From: Acidimicrobiia bacterium
GTDB taxonomy: Bacteria > Actinomycetota > Acidimicrobiia > IMCC26256 > PALSA-610
Reading direction: 5' to 3'
DNA length: 64,000 bases
Assembly: GCA_027494135.1 (NCBI GenBank)
Contig: JAOSJK010000012.1
Coordinates: 858,795-922,794 of the forward strand
The notes under the pieces are model-generated. The model ran no database searches. It saw only the letters and a program-made list of their open reading frames with translations, and was not told the origin of the DNA. Of this stretch, positions 40,371 through 49,353 are shown piece by piece (the first letter of the stretch is position 1; the number at the start of each line of letters is the position of its first letter). A program made the position numbers and the translations under genes.

Positions 40371-40910
40371 TCAGTCGGGATCCGGGCTGCGTTCCAGATG
40401 CCCGGCGACTCCCTCGCGCATCGAGCGCCGAGCCCGATGAAGGATGGACTTCGTAGCAGGCACGCTCCGCTGAAGCGCCTCGGCGATCTCCTCGACAGAC
40501 TTGCCGAGTGCCAACTGCAAGAAGAGCGCCGTTCGGTAGTGCGACGGCATGTCGCGCAGAGTTGCGAGAGCGAGCGCTCTGAGCTCGCCTTGCTCCGCCG
40601 AGTCGGTCGGATCGGATTCATACCCAGGTTCCTCACCTGGCAACCGAGGAAGCCCGGCGGCGGCGTCAGCCATCTGATCCAGGGACACCGCCGAGGTGCG
40701 CCGGTGCAGCATGCGGCACTCGTTGGCCACAATCGTGTGCAGCCAGGTCCGCATGCTCGACTCGCCCCGAAAGTCGGTCATGTGAAGGGCCGCCTTGAGG
40801 AGCGCCGTGTGGGCGACGTCCTCAGCGTCGTCCGGGTGACGACAGAGAAACCCCGCGTAAGCGATGAGGTCCTGCTCGTAGGACCACGGCTCTCCAACTA
40901 TGTCTCCCAC
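40371..40910 (-). CDS. ECF-type RNA polymerase sigma factor
   Basis: 179 residues. Region 2: DLIAYAGFLCRHPDDAEDVA, then HTALLKAALHMTDFRGESSM and RTWLHTIVANECRMLHRR. Region 4: LRDMPSHYRTALFLQLALGK, then SVEEIAEALQRSVPATKSIL. It heads a minus-strand set with a cupin, an ABC ATPase and the interrupted permease. No anti-sigma gene adjoins it; the cupin occupies that place. Confidence 0.88.
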   Translation of the reverse strand: MGDIVGEPWSYEQDLIAYAGFLCRHPDDAEDVAHTALLKAALHMTDFRGESSMRTWLHTIVANECRMLHRRTSAVSLDQMADAAAGLPRLPGEEPGYESDPTDSAEQGELRALALATLRDMPSHYRTALFLQLALGKSVEEIAEALQRSVPATKSILHRARRSMREGVAGHLERSPDPD

Positions 40911-41044
40911 TTCCGCATCCTACGAGGCAGTCGGGATTGCCGCGTGATCAGGTGACAGGTCGGGCGTGGGGTCAGGTCGCCTGAGTGCCGGCGGGTTGTT
41001 CGTCGTTCGTTTCGGCCGCGCCGCGGGGACAGGTGGTTCCTGAT

Positions 41045-42241
41045 TCAGGCGAACCGGGCGGCCAGCGCGGCGTACGCGGCGGCCACCGGACGAGGCTTCC
41101 GCTCGGCGTCGAAGAGCCCCACCTCGGTGACGGCACCGACGGGCACTGTCAGCGCCGTGTCCCAGTCGAACTGGTCGCCGCGGCTGTACCAACAGATCCC
41201 CCGTACCGGCAGGCCCCGCTCGCCGAGCGACGTGAGCGACGCCGTCAACGCGCCGAGCCACTCCGTGCCCTGCTCCACCGGCAGCGACAGGTTGGAGGTC
41301 TCCGCGACCCAGAACGGCACCCGGTAGCGCTCGTACCAGGCCGTGGCGGTGGCCTCGTAGGCCGCGATCCGGTCCGCGATGGTGACGGGACGCTCGGCTC
41401 GCGTGCCGTGGGCGGCCACGCTCACCGGGTAGAAGTCGTGGCCGGCCACGATCCGGTCGGCCGGCACCACCCCGGCCAGAGCCTCGATCCGCTCGAGGAC
41501 GTCACGTGGGACCACCTCTGTGAGCCGGGCGGCGATGCCCCGGGGCGCGACCCCGAGGTGCAGGTCCCACACCGCGTACTCGAGATCCCGGGCGTCGGTG
41601 GCGGCCCGCAGGGCGGCGGCGTCGCCTGGGTCGGTCAGGTGGCAGCCGAAGCCCTCGGAACCTATCCACCAGCCGTCACGATCGGCGCGGACGAGCCGCA
41701 ACGCCCCGAGGTTGGCGAGGGCGATGTTGGCCAAGGCGGTGAAGTAGTCGTCCTCGGTGGCCCTGCGGTCGTTCCACATGCCCATGCGGGCGGAGAGCAG
41801 GGCGGTGATCCCGGGCTCGTTCACCGGCGTGAACCAGCGGGGCTCGGGGTAGCGGTCCAGGAACGCCTCGACGTACCGCGTGAAACCCTCGACCCAGCCG
41901 AGGTCGCAGAACCCGGCGTAGTGGTCGGGCAGCCCGAAGTGACAGAGGTCGATCACCGGTTCCAGGCCGTGGCGACGACACGCGTCGAGGGCCCGGTCCC
42001 ACAGGGTCCAGTCGTACACGCCGGGCGAGGGCTCGGCCAGACGCCACGGCATGCCGTAGCGCCAGACCCGCACGCCCAGCGCGGCGACGTCGGCCAGGTC
42101 CGAGTCCATGCGGTCGTAGTGCCCACTGGCCGCGAACTCGTCGACCCGGACCATCTCGCCCTCGTGGAGGACCAGGGGGTCCGAGCCCTCCTCGCCGAGG
42201 GCGACGGCGAAGGCCGGGAACGCCCGATCCTCGGGTATCAC
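41045..42241 (-). CDS. Glycoside hydrolase family 1-like protein
   Basis: Retaining glycosidase with a TIM barrel, 398 residues. The GTG start overlaps the DUF2804 stop. Signals: GVRVWRYGMPWRLAEPSPGV, VIDLCHFGLPDHYAGF, WFTPVNEPGITALLSARMGM with the acid/base Glu near residue 139, and FWVAETSNLSLP with the nucleophile Glu near residue 312. Near the end, GICWYSRGDQFDWDT corresponds to the W-S-D-N strand. It is shorter than classic GH1 enzymes (about 450), like the sugar-epimerase-associated variants. No signal peptide. Confidence 0.82.
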   Translation of the reverse strand: MIPEDRAFPAFAVALGEEGSDPLVLHEGEMVRVDEFAASGHYDRMDSDLADVAALGVRVWRYGMPWRLAEPSPGVYDWTLWDRALDACRRHGLEPVIDLCHFGLPDHYAGFCDLGWVEGFTRYVEAFLDRYPEPRWFTPVNEPGITALLSARMGMWNDRRATEDDYFTALANIALANLGALRLVRADRDGWWIGSEGFGCHLTDPGDAAALRAATDARDLEYAVWDLHLGVAPRGIAARLTEVVPRDVLERIEALAGVVPADRIVAGHDFYPVSVAAHGTRAERPVTIADRIAAYEATATAWYERYRVPFWVAETSNLSLPVEQGTEWLGALTASLTSLGERGLPVRGICWYSRGDQFDWDTALTVPVGAVTEVGLFDAERKPRPVAAAYAALAARFA

Positions 42242-43278
42242 CAGCGCGACCGTGACTCTTCGGCGAAGCCCTGGAGGGCCTCGACCTCACGCACGGTGCC
42301 GGCGTCGTCGGTTACGTGGCCCTTCCAGGTGCCGAACACCTGGTGGACCTCCGAGGACAGGACCAAGGCGTTGGTCCTGCTGTGACGGTCGTGGCGGGCG
42401 GCAAGGGTGAGATCGAGGCTGCCGTCGGGGTGGTGGACCCGCCAAGGCTCCAGGGGGCGGTCCCAGTCGTACTCCCAGGTGAGCTCCTGGCCGATCTTGG
42501 TGACACGGCCGTCGATGATCACGCCGTTCTCGGTGAAGCCGGTGCCCTCGGTCCACTTGGCCCCGAACTGCACGCCCACCACCGCCCCGGCGGTGCTGCG
42601 GCCCGCGCCGCCGCCCCAGTTCCACCGGGTGGAGTACGGCCAGCGGCCCCGGCCGACGTCGAGGACGCCCCAGGCCTCGCTGCCGCCCTCGTCGACCCCG
42701 ATCCCGCGGACCTCGCTGCCCACGGTCAGCGAGCCCCGAGCGGGTCGGGCCTGGTGCTTCGACGTGTACTGGAACCGACGATCGGACCACGGGATGACGA
42801 CGTTGACCGACTCGTGCCCGGCAGGGAGCTCCACCCGCAGGCTGAGCCGGCCGGGGCGGCCGTCCTTCTCGCTCCACGTGGCCTCGATGGTGGTGCCCTC
42901 GGGGTCGTCGACGAGCTCGACGCTCGCGCCCTTGCCCCGATAGGTCAGCGGTGCGGTGCCGGGTCGGTCGGGCAGGGCGACGCCTCGCGCCAGCGGCAGG
43001 TCGATCGGCTTGCCACCCGTCTCCCCCGTGGCGAGGTCGCACCACCAGATGGTGGCCATGCCGAGGTAGTCGACGTCGGCGTAGGTGATGGCCAGGGTGA
43101 GGTCGCCGGCGAGAACGGCCCAGTAGTCCCAGCGCTTCGTGCGCCCCCAGGAGCCGCGCAGGTTCGCGGTGTGCATCGGGGTGCGCGACCAGCCTCTGGC
43201 CCCCGGCGCGAGACGGCGCCCGTCGGGGGTGCAGAGGTCGATCGGCTCGGTGATCTCGCGTTCGTGGGTCGGTTCCAC
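42238..43278 (-). CDS. DUF2804 family protein
   Basis: The GTG at 43278 is preferred: CGGAGG lies seven bases upstream, and it yields the normal family beginning VEPTHEREITEPIDLCTPDG. An earlier GTG at 43359 lacks support. Of 346 residues, motifs include RGWSRTPMHTANLRGSWGRT, TKRWDYWAVLAGDLTLAITY, ATWSEKDGRPGRLSLRVELP and WNWGGGAGRS, in a beta-rich fold of unknown activity. It is coupled by GTGA to the GH1 gene, so it may take part in sugar handling. An IS relic lies only about 90 bases upstream of the start. Confidence 0.82.
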   Translation of the reverse strand: MEPTHEREITEPIDLCTPDGRRLAPGARGWSRTPMHTANLRGSWGRTKRWDYWAVLAGDLTLAITYADVDYLGMATIWWCDLATGETGGKPIDLPLARGVALPDRPGTAPLTYRGKGASVELVDDPEGTTIEATWSEKDGRPGRLSLRVELPAGHESVNVVIPWSDRRFQYTSKHQARPARGSLTVGSEVRGIGVDEGGSEAWGVLDVGRGRWPYSTRWNWGGGAGRSTAGAVVGVQFGAKWTEGTGFTENGVIIDGRVTKIGQELTWEYDWDRPLEPWRVHHPDGSLDLTLAARHDRHSRTNALVLSSEVHQVFGTWKGHVTDDAGTVREVEALQGFAEESRSRW

Positions 43279-43365
43279 CCGTGGTCCTCCGGGGTCGGGT
43301 CCGTCGGGGCGCAAGAGCCGACCGACGGACGTGGCCCGGTCACCGTACCGGTCGCTCACGCGGGA

Positions 43366-43565
43366 GTACCGGTGTCGTCGCGATCGTGCCCGGCCGAACG
43401 ATCGAACGCCACACCACCTGCGGCCGGCTCATCGACGAATGCCGCCGCGCCGCCTGAACCCGGAGTCGCTCCCCGACCACGGCCACGCAGAACCCTCCCA
43501 CCCCGGTCTCAGCGCGGCCGCACACCATCACCAGAAGCACACGAGAGCCGCGACACGCCCACTGC
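43366..43565 (+). pseudogene. Decayed rve-type transposase, copy 3 (C-terminal end)
   Basis: The stretch encodes TGVVAIVPGRTIERHTTCGR followed by LIDECRRAA and a stop, nearly the same as VVAIVPGRTVERHTTCGRTI in the copy at 46480-47480. Downstream noncoding sequence also matches that copy up to GCACACGAGAGCCGCGACAC (43537), so the right end of the element is preserved. The rest is absent. Confidence 0.65.
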
Positions 43566-43661
43566 GCGTTCTCGACACCTAGCAGGTCGACAAGACGACC
43601 TTCGGGGCATCGTGATCGTGATGCTGTTGTCCAATCACGATCGATCGGAAACGACACCGGT

Positions 43662-44074
43662 TCACTGGCGGCATCGTGGGAGCAGGACGCCGACGATCTC
43701 GCTGCGCTCCACATAGGGCTCGCGCCACGCGCGCGAATCGCTGGAGGCGTCGCGATTGTCACCGAGTAGCAGGTAATGGCTCTCTGGCACGTCGAAGGTG
43801 CCCCGGTATGTCGAGGCGCCGGCGTACGGCTCGGCCAGGAGATGCCCGTCGATCCACACCTGGCTGCCTTCGAGGCGCAGGCGTTCCCCGGTAGCCCGAC
43901 GATCCGCTTGACGATGCGACGCCCGAGCGCGCCCGAGTCGACTACGACTACCAAGCCTCGTCGGGGACGGTGGTTCCGTCGGAGTCGGATGGTCCACACA
44001 AGTTGCCCCTCACGCAGGCACGGCGCCATCGAGGCCGATTCGACGCGGGTCAGCCACAGGGGCAGGGGTGGCAT
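43662..44074 (-). CDS. Signal peptidase I-like protease (SodX type), frameshifted
   Basis: S26-family serine/lysine protease. The ATG overlaps the previous stop (TGATG). The N-terminus MPPLPLWLTRVESASMAPCL has the catalytic Ser15-Met pair almost at the start, without a membrane anchor; GRRIVKRIVGLPG gives Lys56. After a frame change near 43892 come LEGSQVWIDGHLLAEPYAGA and HYLLLGDNRDASSDSR, the box E motif. About 137 residues. This short soluble layout is that of the nickel-superoxide-dismutase maturation protease (SodX). Its coupled upstream gene encodes a protein with an internal Ala-His-Cys-Asp, a plausible substrate. Confidence 0.8.
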
Positions 44075-44652
44075 CAGTGGTGGTGCACGTGACCGCCGTG
44101 GTGGTCCTCGTCCTCACCTTCGGCGTACTTGAAGTAGTGGACGTAAGCCGCGACATAATCCCGGGCTGCTTCGAGGTCGTCGACGTCGAACTCCTTCTTG
44201 GACAGGACCGTGACGAAGCGCTTCTCGAGCTCGCTCCAGCGCTCGTCTGGGATGAGCCCGCGCAACGGGTCGATCGTCCCGCTCTCCAGCGCGGCATCCG
44301 CGGCCACCACCTCGGGCGGAAGCTCGGTGCCGGTCGGCTTGATGCCGTCGAAACCGGCGCCCTCACCGGCGCGGTGGACCCGTACGAGCGTCTCGAGGAA
44401 CTGGCGCTCGACTATCTCAACTCGGTCCCCGCCGCGGGCGGCCCGAACGGCGTCGAAAGCGGCGCGCACCTCATCCTCACCTTCGGCGTGCACCCACTTG
44501 AGGGCGTAGTTGACGTTGCCGGTCTCCAACGCCCGCCGAGCGTCCTGCACGGCAGGTCCGTCCTCGGTATCGCAGTGAGCCGACGCCGGCTGGATGAACA
44601 GGCTCTTCCATGAGTGCGCGGCGGCCCTGAGACCGTTGAAGAAACCCATCAT
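44074..44652 (-). CDS. DUF6448-type protein with His-rich tail
   Basis: ATG with AAGGAG seven bases upstream. The 192-residue product starts MMGFFNGLRAAAHSWKSLFI, then QPASAHCDTEDGPAVQDARR. The family reads HCDTxDGPVVxxAxxALxTGNVNxVLxWV, followed by FLETLVRVHRAGEGAGFDGI and LEKRFVTVLSKKEFDVDDLE. It ends HHGGHVHHH, which looks metal-binding. The family function is unknown. The HCD motif after a small-residue site recalls the Ni-hook of nickel superoxide dismutase (HCDLPC), and the next gene is SodX-like, but the second hook Cys is absent. Confidence 0.78.
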   Translation of the reverse strand: MMGFFNGLRAAAHSWKSLFIQPASAHCDTEDGPAVQDARRALETGNVNYALKWVHAEGEDEVRAAFDAVRAARGGDRVEIVERQFLETLVRVHRAGEGAGFDGIKPTGTELPPEVVAADAALESGTIDPLRGLIPDERWSELEKRFVTVLSKKEFDVDDLEAARDYVAAYVHYFKYAEGEDEDHHGGHVHHH

Positions 44653-44783
44653 GACTCCTTCGGGCTGTGAGGTCCTCCCGATGAGGTCACCCTACCTTCG
44701 GCACCAGCGGAAGGGCCCGCGGTCTGCCAGCACGCTTTCTCGGGTAAGACTGGGAGCTACGTCGACCGACGGAGGAGAAGCTC

Positions 44784-45209
44784 TTGAACGACGCCAGCTT
44801 GACCGACGAGGGACCGAAGCCGTTCGTCACCGACATCGAGGCCGACACATTGGCCAACGAGAACTACCGCACCACGCGCTGGACTGGTTCCAACATCCAA
44901 CTGACGCTCATGAGCATCGAACCGGGCCACGACATCGGCTTGGAGGTCCACGAGCACGGCGACCAGTTTCTGCGGGTCGAAGCCGGCAGGGCACGGGTGC
45001 AGATGGGTCCCTCCGAGGACGACCTGACCTTCGACCGCGAGGTCGGGGACGACTGGGTGATCCTCGTTCCGGCGGGCGCCTGGCACAACGTCACGAACAT
45101 CGGCGACGAACCCCTCAAGGTCTACGCGATCTACGGACCACCTGAGCACTCCCCGGGGGCCGTTCACGCAACGAAGGCCGAAGCAGACGCGGATGAGCAC
45201 CACCACTGA
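44784..45209 (+). CDS. Cupin-domain protein with His-rich end
   Basis: The TTG start follows GGAGGAGAAGCTC. The 141-residue cupin reads GHDIGLEVHEHGDQFLRVEA, then DWVILVPAGAWHNVTNIGDE, giving the metal triad HxH...H with Gln in place of the Glu ligand. It ends EADADEHHH. Relatives are small cupins of unknown substrate. It is divergent from the DUF6448/SodX pair and may share its metal theme. Confidence 0.82.
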   Translation: MNDASLTDEGPKPFVTDIEADTLANENYRTTRWTGSNIQLTLMSIEPGHDIGLEVHEHGDQFLRVEAGRARVQMGPSEDDLTFDREVGDDWVILVPAGAWHNVTNIGDEPLKVYAIYGPPEHSPGAVHATKAEADADEHHH

Positions 45210-45324
45210 GCCCGGTCGATAGGGACACGGCCGAACGCTTCACACTGTGGGGGCCGGCGCGGTTCGGTCTCGGGCTGTGCCGGGCGGACGGTACGGACAC
45301 CGGCCGGTGCGCCTCTTTCCTGCC

Positions 45325-45516
45325 CTAGCCCGTCTCGTCGTAGCACGGTTTCGGTGGGCCTTCGCGTTCGGCGATGAGCGCGACGCCGATTTCCTCGCGC
45401 TGCGCCCTCAGGTCCTGGTTCTGCAACATCAAGTAGCGCGTCCCGCATTCACCGAGACGGACCGGACGATCCGCGCCGTGCTCTCCGGCGTCTTCGGCCT
45501 GGACGATGTTCGCTGA
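45325..45516 (+). pseudogene. Decayed rve-type transposase, copy 4 (N-terminal)
   Basis: The stretch encodes ARLVVARFRWAFAFGDERDA, then DFLALRPQVLVLQHQVARPA and FTETDRTIRAVLSGVFGLDD, then a stop. It matches the N-terminal ~65 residues of the copy at 46480-47480. Upstream bases from about 45240 also resemble those before that copy. Only the left part survives. Confidence 0.7.
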
Positions 45517-45692
45517 TCACCTACTGCACCATCGGTACGCGAGCTTGTATCGCTTGATTCGTGCTGTCCGAGCTGTTCCGGCGCGAGGACGTGCGCGTCT
45601 ACGAGGGCTCGTGGGCAGAGTGGGGACGATCGACAGGGGCTCGATCGATACGTGAGTCCACGGGCGGATCGCATGCAGGACATACTGAACCG

Positions 45693-46390
45693 ATGACAGA
45701 TGACCGGTCCTCACTCGCGCCCTCGAGCCTGCTCCTGTCCGGCTGGCACGCCGTCTGGTCCCATCCGGTGGTGACCGCAGTCCTCCTCGCCATATCGGTC
45801 GCAGCCGTTACCTTCTCGGCGTTGATCGATCTGGAGGTCGTCGTAACGATCGCTCTGTTGGGCATTGTCGGTGCCGGTGGCGTGGTGCTGCGGTGGCTCT
45901 GGGCGCGACGACTTCCGGTGGAGGGTCGGCCGGTAGGAGCCGCCGCGGGACGAATGGGCATGGTGGCCGTCGTCCTGTCAGCAGTCGTGACATTCGCAGC
46001 CATCCAGTTGGTGCCGTACGGTCGGTCGCACTCCAACCCGCCGGCCACAGGCGAGCCACGATGGGCCAATGACCGGACCCGTGAGCTGATGGTGAACGCC
46101 TGTTTGCGTGCCACTCCAACGAGGTCGAGTACCCCTCCTACGCGTCGATCGCGCCGATTTCGTGGATGGTGCAGCGCCACGTCGACGAAGGCCGCGAGGC
46201 GGTCAACTACTCGGAGTTCGCGACTGATCCGGGTGACGCCGATGAATCGATCGAGACCATCGAGGAAGGTGAGATGCCTCCCGCGTACTTCACACGCTTC
46301 GGCTTGCACCCCGAGGCAGACCTCACCGATCGAGAGATAGCCGAACTCATCGACGGACTCAGAAACACGCAGGGGTTCTCCGATGGGTGA
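45693..46390 (+). CDS. Membrane protein with haem-binding domain (CxxCH), frameshifted
   Basis: The N-terminal part has helices [37 protein letters not shown] and [19 protein letters not shown]. Near 46105 the frame changes and the outer domain reads [40 protein letters not shown] and [25 protein letters not shown] is a c-type haem attachment motif, and the SYASIAPxSWxVxxHVxEGR pattern is that of the haem-binding domain family (PF14376 style). About 232 residues, membrane-anchored with the haem domain outside. Confidence 0.78.
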
Positions 46391-46479
46391 CGAACGCTCC
46401 GGCGGGTGATCCTGCAGGCATCGAGCGCCCGTCGGGGCCTGGTCCGGTTGGGTTTCGGACTGTGTGAGGTGGGCGGACC

Positions 46480-47480
46480 GTCATCGGCCGACGAGCTTCC
46501 GTCCTGCCTCCGCCCGTCTCGTCGTCGCAAGGCTTCGAAGGATCTTCGCGTCCAGCGATGAGCGCGACGCCGAGATCCTGGCGTTGCGCCACCAGGTCCT
46601 CGTCCTGCAACGCCAGGTAGCGGGCCCAGGCTTCACCGACACGGATCGGACGATCTTCGCCGTGCTCTCCACCACCTTCGTACGCGGACAGCTCCGCGAA
46701 GTGTTCCTCATCGTGCAGCCCACGATCGTGATCGGTTGGCACCGCCGCCTCGTCGCCCGGCGCTGGACCCAACCGCCGTTAGCGCCGACCTGGACGGAGT
46801 TCACACGTTCGCAAGCCAAAGAGATTGCCGCGATTGACTTCCGCTGCGTCAACACCGTCGCCCTCCGGCGTCTCCACCACTCCTGTCCTTCATCGAGATC
46901 CAGTCGCGATGTATGCACCTCGCCGGGATCACCATCAACCCGACAGGCGACTGGACCAACCAGGCCGCCAGAAGCTTCCTCGTGGGCTTCGGCCGTGAGC
47001 TCCGGTTCGTGATCCACGAAAGCGCGGGCCACTACGCCAGCGCGTTCGACGCCGTGTTCGAAGCGGGGCGCGACCGCTGCCACCAAACCGCTGAGAGCGC
47101 CGACGGCAGACGCGCACGCGGAACGCTGGGTGCACACCCTTCGCCATGAGCTCTTGGACCGCACGATCATCTGGAACGGACGCCGGCTTCGCGGTACTCA
47201 CCGAGCTTCTCCACCACTACGACCAGCACCACCCCCACCGCTCACTCCATCAGCGCGCACCGAACGACACCGATGTCGTCGCGATCGTGCCCGGTCGAAC
47301 AGTCGAACGACACACCACCTGTGGCCGAACCATCACCGAATACCGTTACGCCGTCCGAGCACGACAATCGCTCCTGTACCGCCCCGCACAGAACCCGCCT
47401 ACCCCTGCATCAACGCGGCCGCACACCACCACAAGAAGCACACGAGAGCCGCGACACGCGACTCGCTGTTCGTGCTCGTC
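46480..47480 (+). pseudogene. Decayed rve-type transposase, copy 5 (most complete)
   Basis: Pieces in order and in changing frames: IFASSDERDAEILALRHQVL; TDTDRTIFAVLSTTF; LREVFLIVQPTIVIGWHRRL; TWTEFTRSQAKEIAAIDF; AGITINPTGDWTNQAARSF; LRFVIHESAGHYASAFDAVF; LHHYDQHHPHRSLHQRAP; VVAIVPGRTVERHTTCGR. The block between WTQPP and TWTEF is deleted. The right end keeps AAGCACACGAGAGCCGCGAC (47436). This copy serves as reference for the other four. Confidence 0.75.
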
Positions 47481-47482
47481 GT

Positions 47483-47848
47483 TCAACCCTCGGGCGCTTC
47501 GGTGACGCGCAGCGAAGGGTTGTTGCGCGGTTCGGTCCGGCTCTTTGCGTCGGTCAGCTGGCGTATGAGGTCGTCGCGCACCTCGTGTAGCGCATGAGCA
47601 AGGTCCGGCTCTCTCGACGTGGCGACGACACGCGTCTGCCCCGAGATCCAGGCCTCGAGCACCGTGCTCTGGCTCGCTTCGCCCCGCTCCTTGACCGAGA
47701 GCTCCAGCTCGACGGTTCCGGAGTCGAACGAGCGGAGGCGAGAATCCAGACTCGCCCATCCTTCGACGATCGGACCGCGTTCATCCTGATCGAACCCGTT
47801 TCCGAGTCGTAGGCTCGATTCCACTGTGGCAGTGCCTTCGTCGCTCAT
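47483..47848 (-). CDS. HPF/RaiA-like ribosome-associated protein
   Basis: The 121-residue reading has GWASLDSRLRSFDSGTVELE, then LSVKERGEASQSTVLEAWIS and DLAHALHEVRDDLIRQLTDA, ending KSRTEPRNNPSLR. The beta-beta-alpha pattern and the D-x-x-x-A-x-x-x-x-x-x-D-x-L-x-R-Q-L helix resemble the ribosome hibernation factor N-terminal domain. The basic residues that usually contact rRNA are fewer than normal, so the call is moderate. It lies 27 bases downstream of a release-factor-like gene on the same strand. Confidence 0.55.
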   Translation of the reverse strand: MSDEGTATVESSLRLGNGFDQDERGPIVEGWASLDSRLRSFDSGTVELELSVKERGEASQSTVLEAWISGQTRVVATSREPDLAHALHEVRDDLIRQLTDAKSRTEPRNNPSLRVTEAPEG

Positions 47849-47875
47849 CTCGTCCCCCTGGTTGAGTTCCGACGT

Positions 47876-49036
47876 TCAGTAGCGCAACGTCGCAGCCACG
47901 CCGGTGGCGGTTCCGAGTGTCGCCACGTCGGTCACGACGACCTCGCCACCTGTCGCAAGCGTCTCGAACACCGCACGATCGATCAGATCCTCGTCGTCGA
48001 TCGAGGCACGTGGCGACGTCACAACCGTTCCCGTGTCAGGGGCGACGCGACCCCACACGGGTGGCACATCGGTGACCAGCAAGGTGTCGACGCGACCCTC
48101 ACGGGCTCGGGTCACGACATCCGCGATCGCGGAGACGGTTGTGCCGGTGCCGACTCCGGCTCTGTAGCGGTCGATGGCAGGATGATCCACGCCGCCGGGC
48201 CGTGACTCGATCAGCCGCAACGCGTCGGCGTGGAGCTCGGCCGGGGACCGACGCTCAGGATTGCCCGTCACCGCAGCGTCGAACACGTTCGGATATCGAG
48301 TGACCGACCGGTACAAGGGCAAGTAGTAGTCGACGCACGCCAGCACGAGCGGCCCGCGTGCCTCACCCAGCCGTTCGCACACACCCCGATCGACCACACG
48401 CAGGAAACGTTGAATCGTGGTCTTGTCCAACTCGGCCCCCGTACCATGGCCATGGAACTCGACGCCCCCTCCACCCGTCGAGCGGAACTGAAGCCGACGC
48501 TCGGGGTCCTCGAGCACCAGCGCATCGTCCATCGACGTCGCCGTCGATCCCAAGTCCAGCATCGTGATCGCAGAACGCGTGGCCTCGAACAACTGCACCG
48601 CGTTCTGGCTCAACGACAGGACGAAGAATGTCTCGTCGCGAGATGCAAACGACAACAGCGGCCGAACCCGGAACGACGAGGCAACGACGACTTCCTCGGT
48701 CAACGGCAACGGAACACGGTACCGCTCGAACCGTCCCGCCGAACTGAACAGCCCCAGCCCGTCTGCAGTGTGCTGCCAGAATCCGCGATCGTCAACGAGC
48801 GACTCCAACGGCGCCAGTATGGCCTCGATGATCGTCTCCGCGACGTCGAACCCGCTCAGCTCACTACGGGCCGTGTTGATGAGGTTCCGCAACCGGACCG
48901 GACCCTGCAACGTCTCCCGGCCGGAACGATGCGTCGGCATGTAGATCGACACGCACGGGCCCTCAGCGGTGCCCAGCGACATGACGTCAGCGACGGAGAG
49001 CACATCGACGTCTGCATCCACGCGAATCTCACTCAT
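47876..49036 (-). CDS. Bacterial archaeo-eukaryotic release factor family protein (baeRF type)
   Basis: 386 residues. It begins LSVADVMSLGTAEGPCVSIY, then MPTHRSGRETLQGPVRLRNL, followed by FWQHTADGLGLFSSAGRFER and VRPLLSFASRDETFFVLSLS. It contains EFHGHGTGAELDKTTIQRFL and a C-terminal GRVDTLLVTDVPPVWGRV. This is the layout of baeRF proteins, eRF1/Pelota relatives in bacteria whose role (ribosome rescue or hibernation) is largely unproven. No GGQ motif is visible. Together with the HPF-like gene downstream it suggests a ribosome-directed stress unit. Confidence 0.82.
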   Translation of the reverse strand: MSEIRVDADVDVLSVADVMSLGTAEGPCVSIYMPTHRSGRETLQGPVRLRNLINTARSELSGFDVAETIIEAILAPLESLVDDRGFWQHTADGLGLFSSAGRFERYRVPLPLTEEVVVASSFRVRPLLSFASRDETFFVLSLSQNAVQLFEATRSAITMLDLGSTATSMDDALVLEDPERRLQFRSTGGGGVEFHGHGTGAELDKTTIQRFLRVVDRGVCERLGEARGPLVLACVDYYLPLYRSVTRYPNVFDAAVTGNPERRSPAELHADALRLIESRPGGVDHPAIDRYRAGVGTGTTVSAIADVVTRAREGRVDTLLVTDVPPVWGRVAPDTGTVVTSPRASIDDEDLIDRAVFETLATGGEVVVTDVATLGTATGVAATLRY

Positions 49037-49353
49037 GTCACCGAGCGTACCCTCGATGTACCGAAGCTGCGGGGGCGTACTGAATCGAGCTGGAAGAGCT
49101 GGAGGCTCCTCGTGTGCCCTGGGTTCCGCGCGTTCAGCTCGCTCGGTCGCGGGTCACCCGTCAAGCAGCATGATCAGTGACAGCCACCGTCAACCGAACA
49201 CAGGGCAGTCGACGGCTGAGTTGCTGGCCGAAGGACGCCGGTTGTCCAGTCAGCTACGGTGCCCAAGTAGCGCCCACCTTGACCCGTCGAGCTTGATCAG
49301 GGCCGTCGCCCGAGCAAAGGACCACCACAGTACGAGCGATTCCCGAGGCAGTA

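Noticed and set aside
44074..44652. Nickel superoxide dismutase
   Set aside because: HCD is followed by TEDGP, not LPCGVYDP; the second Cys of the Ni-hook is missing and the body matches DUF6448.
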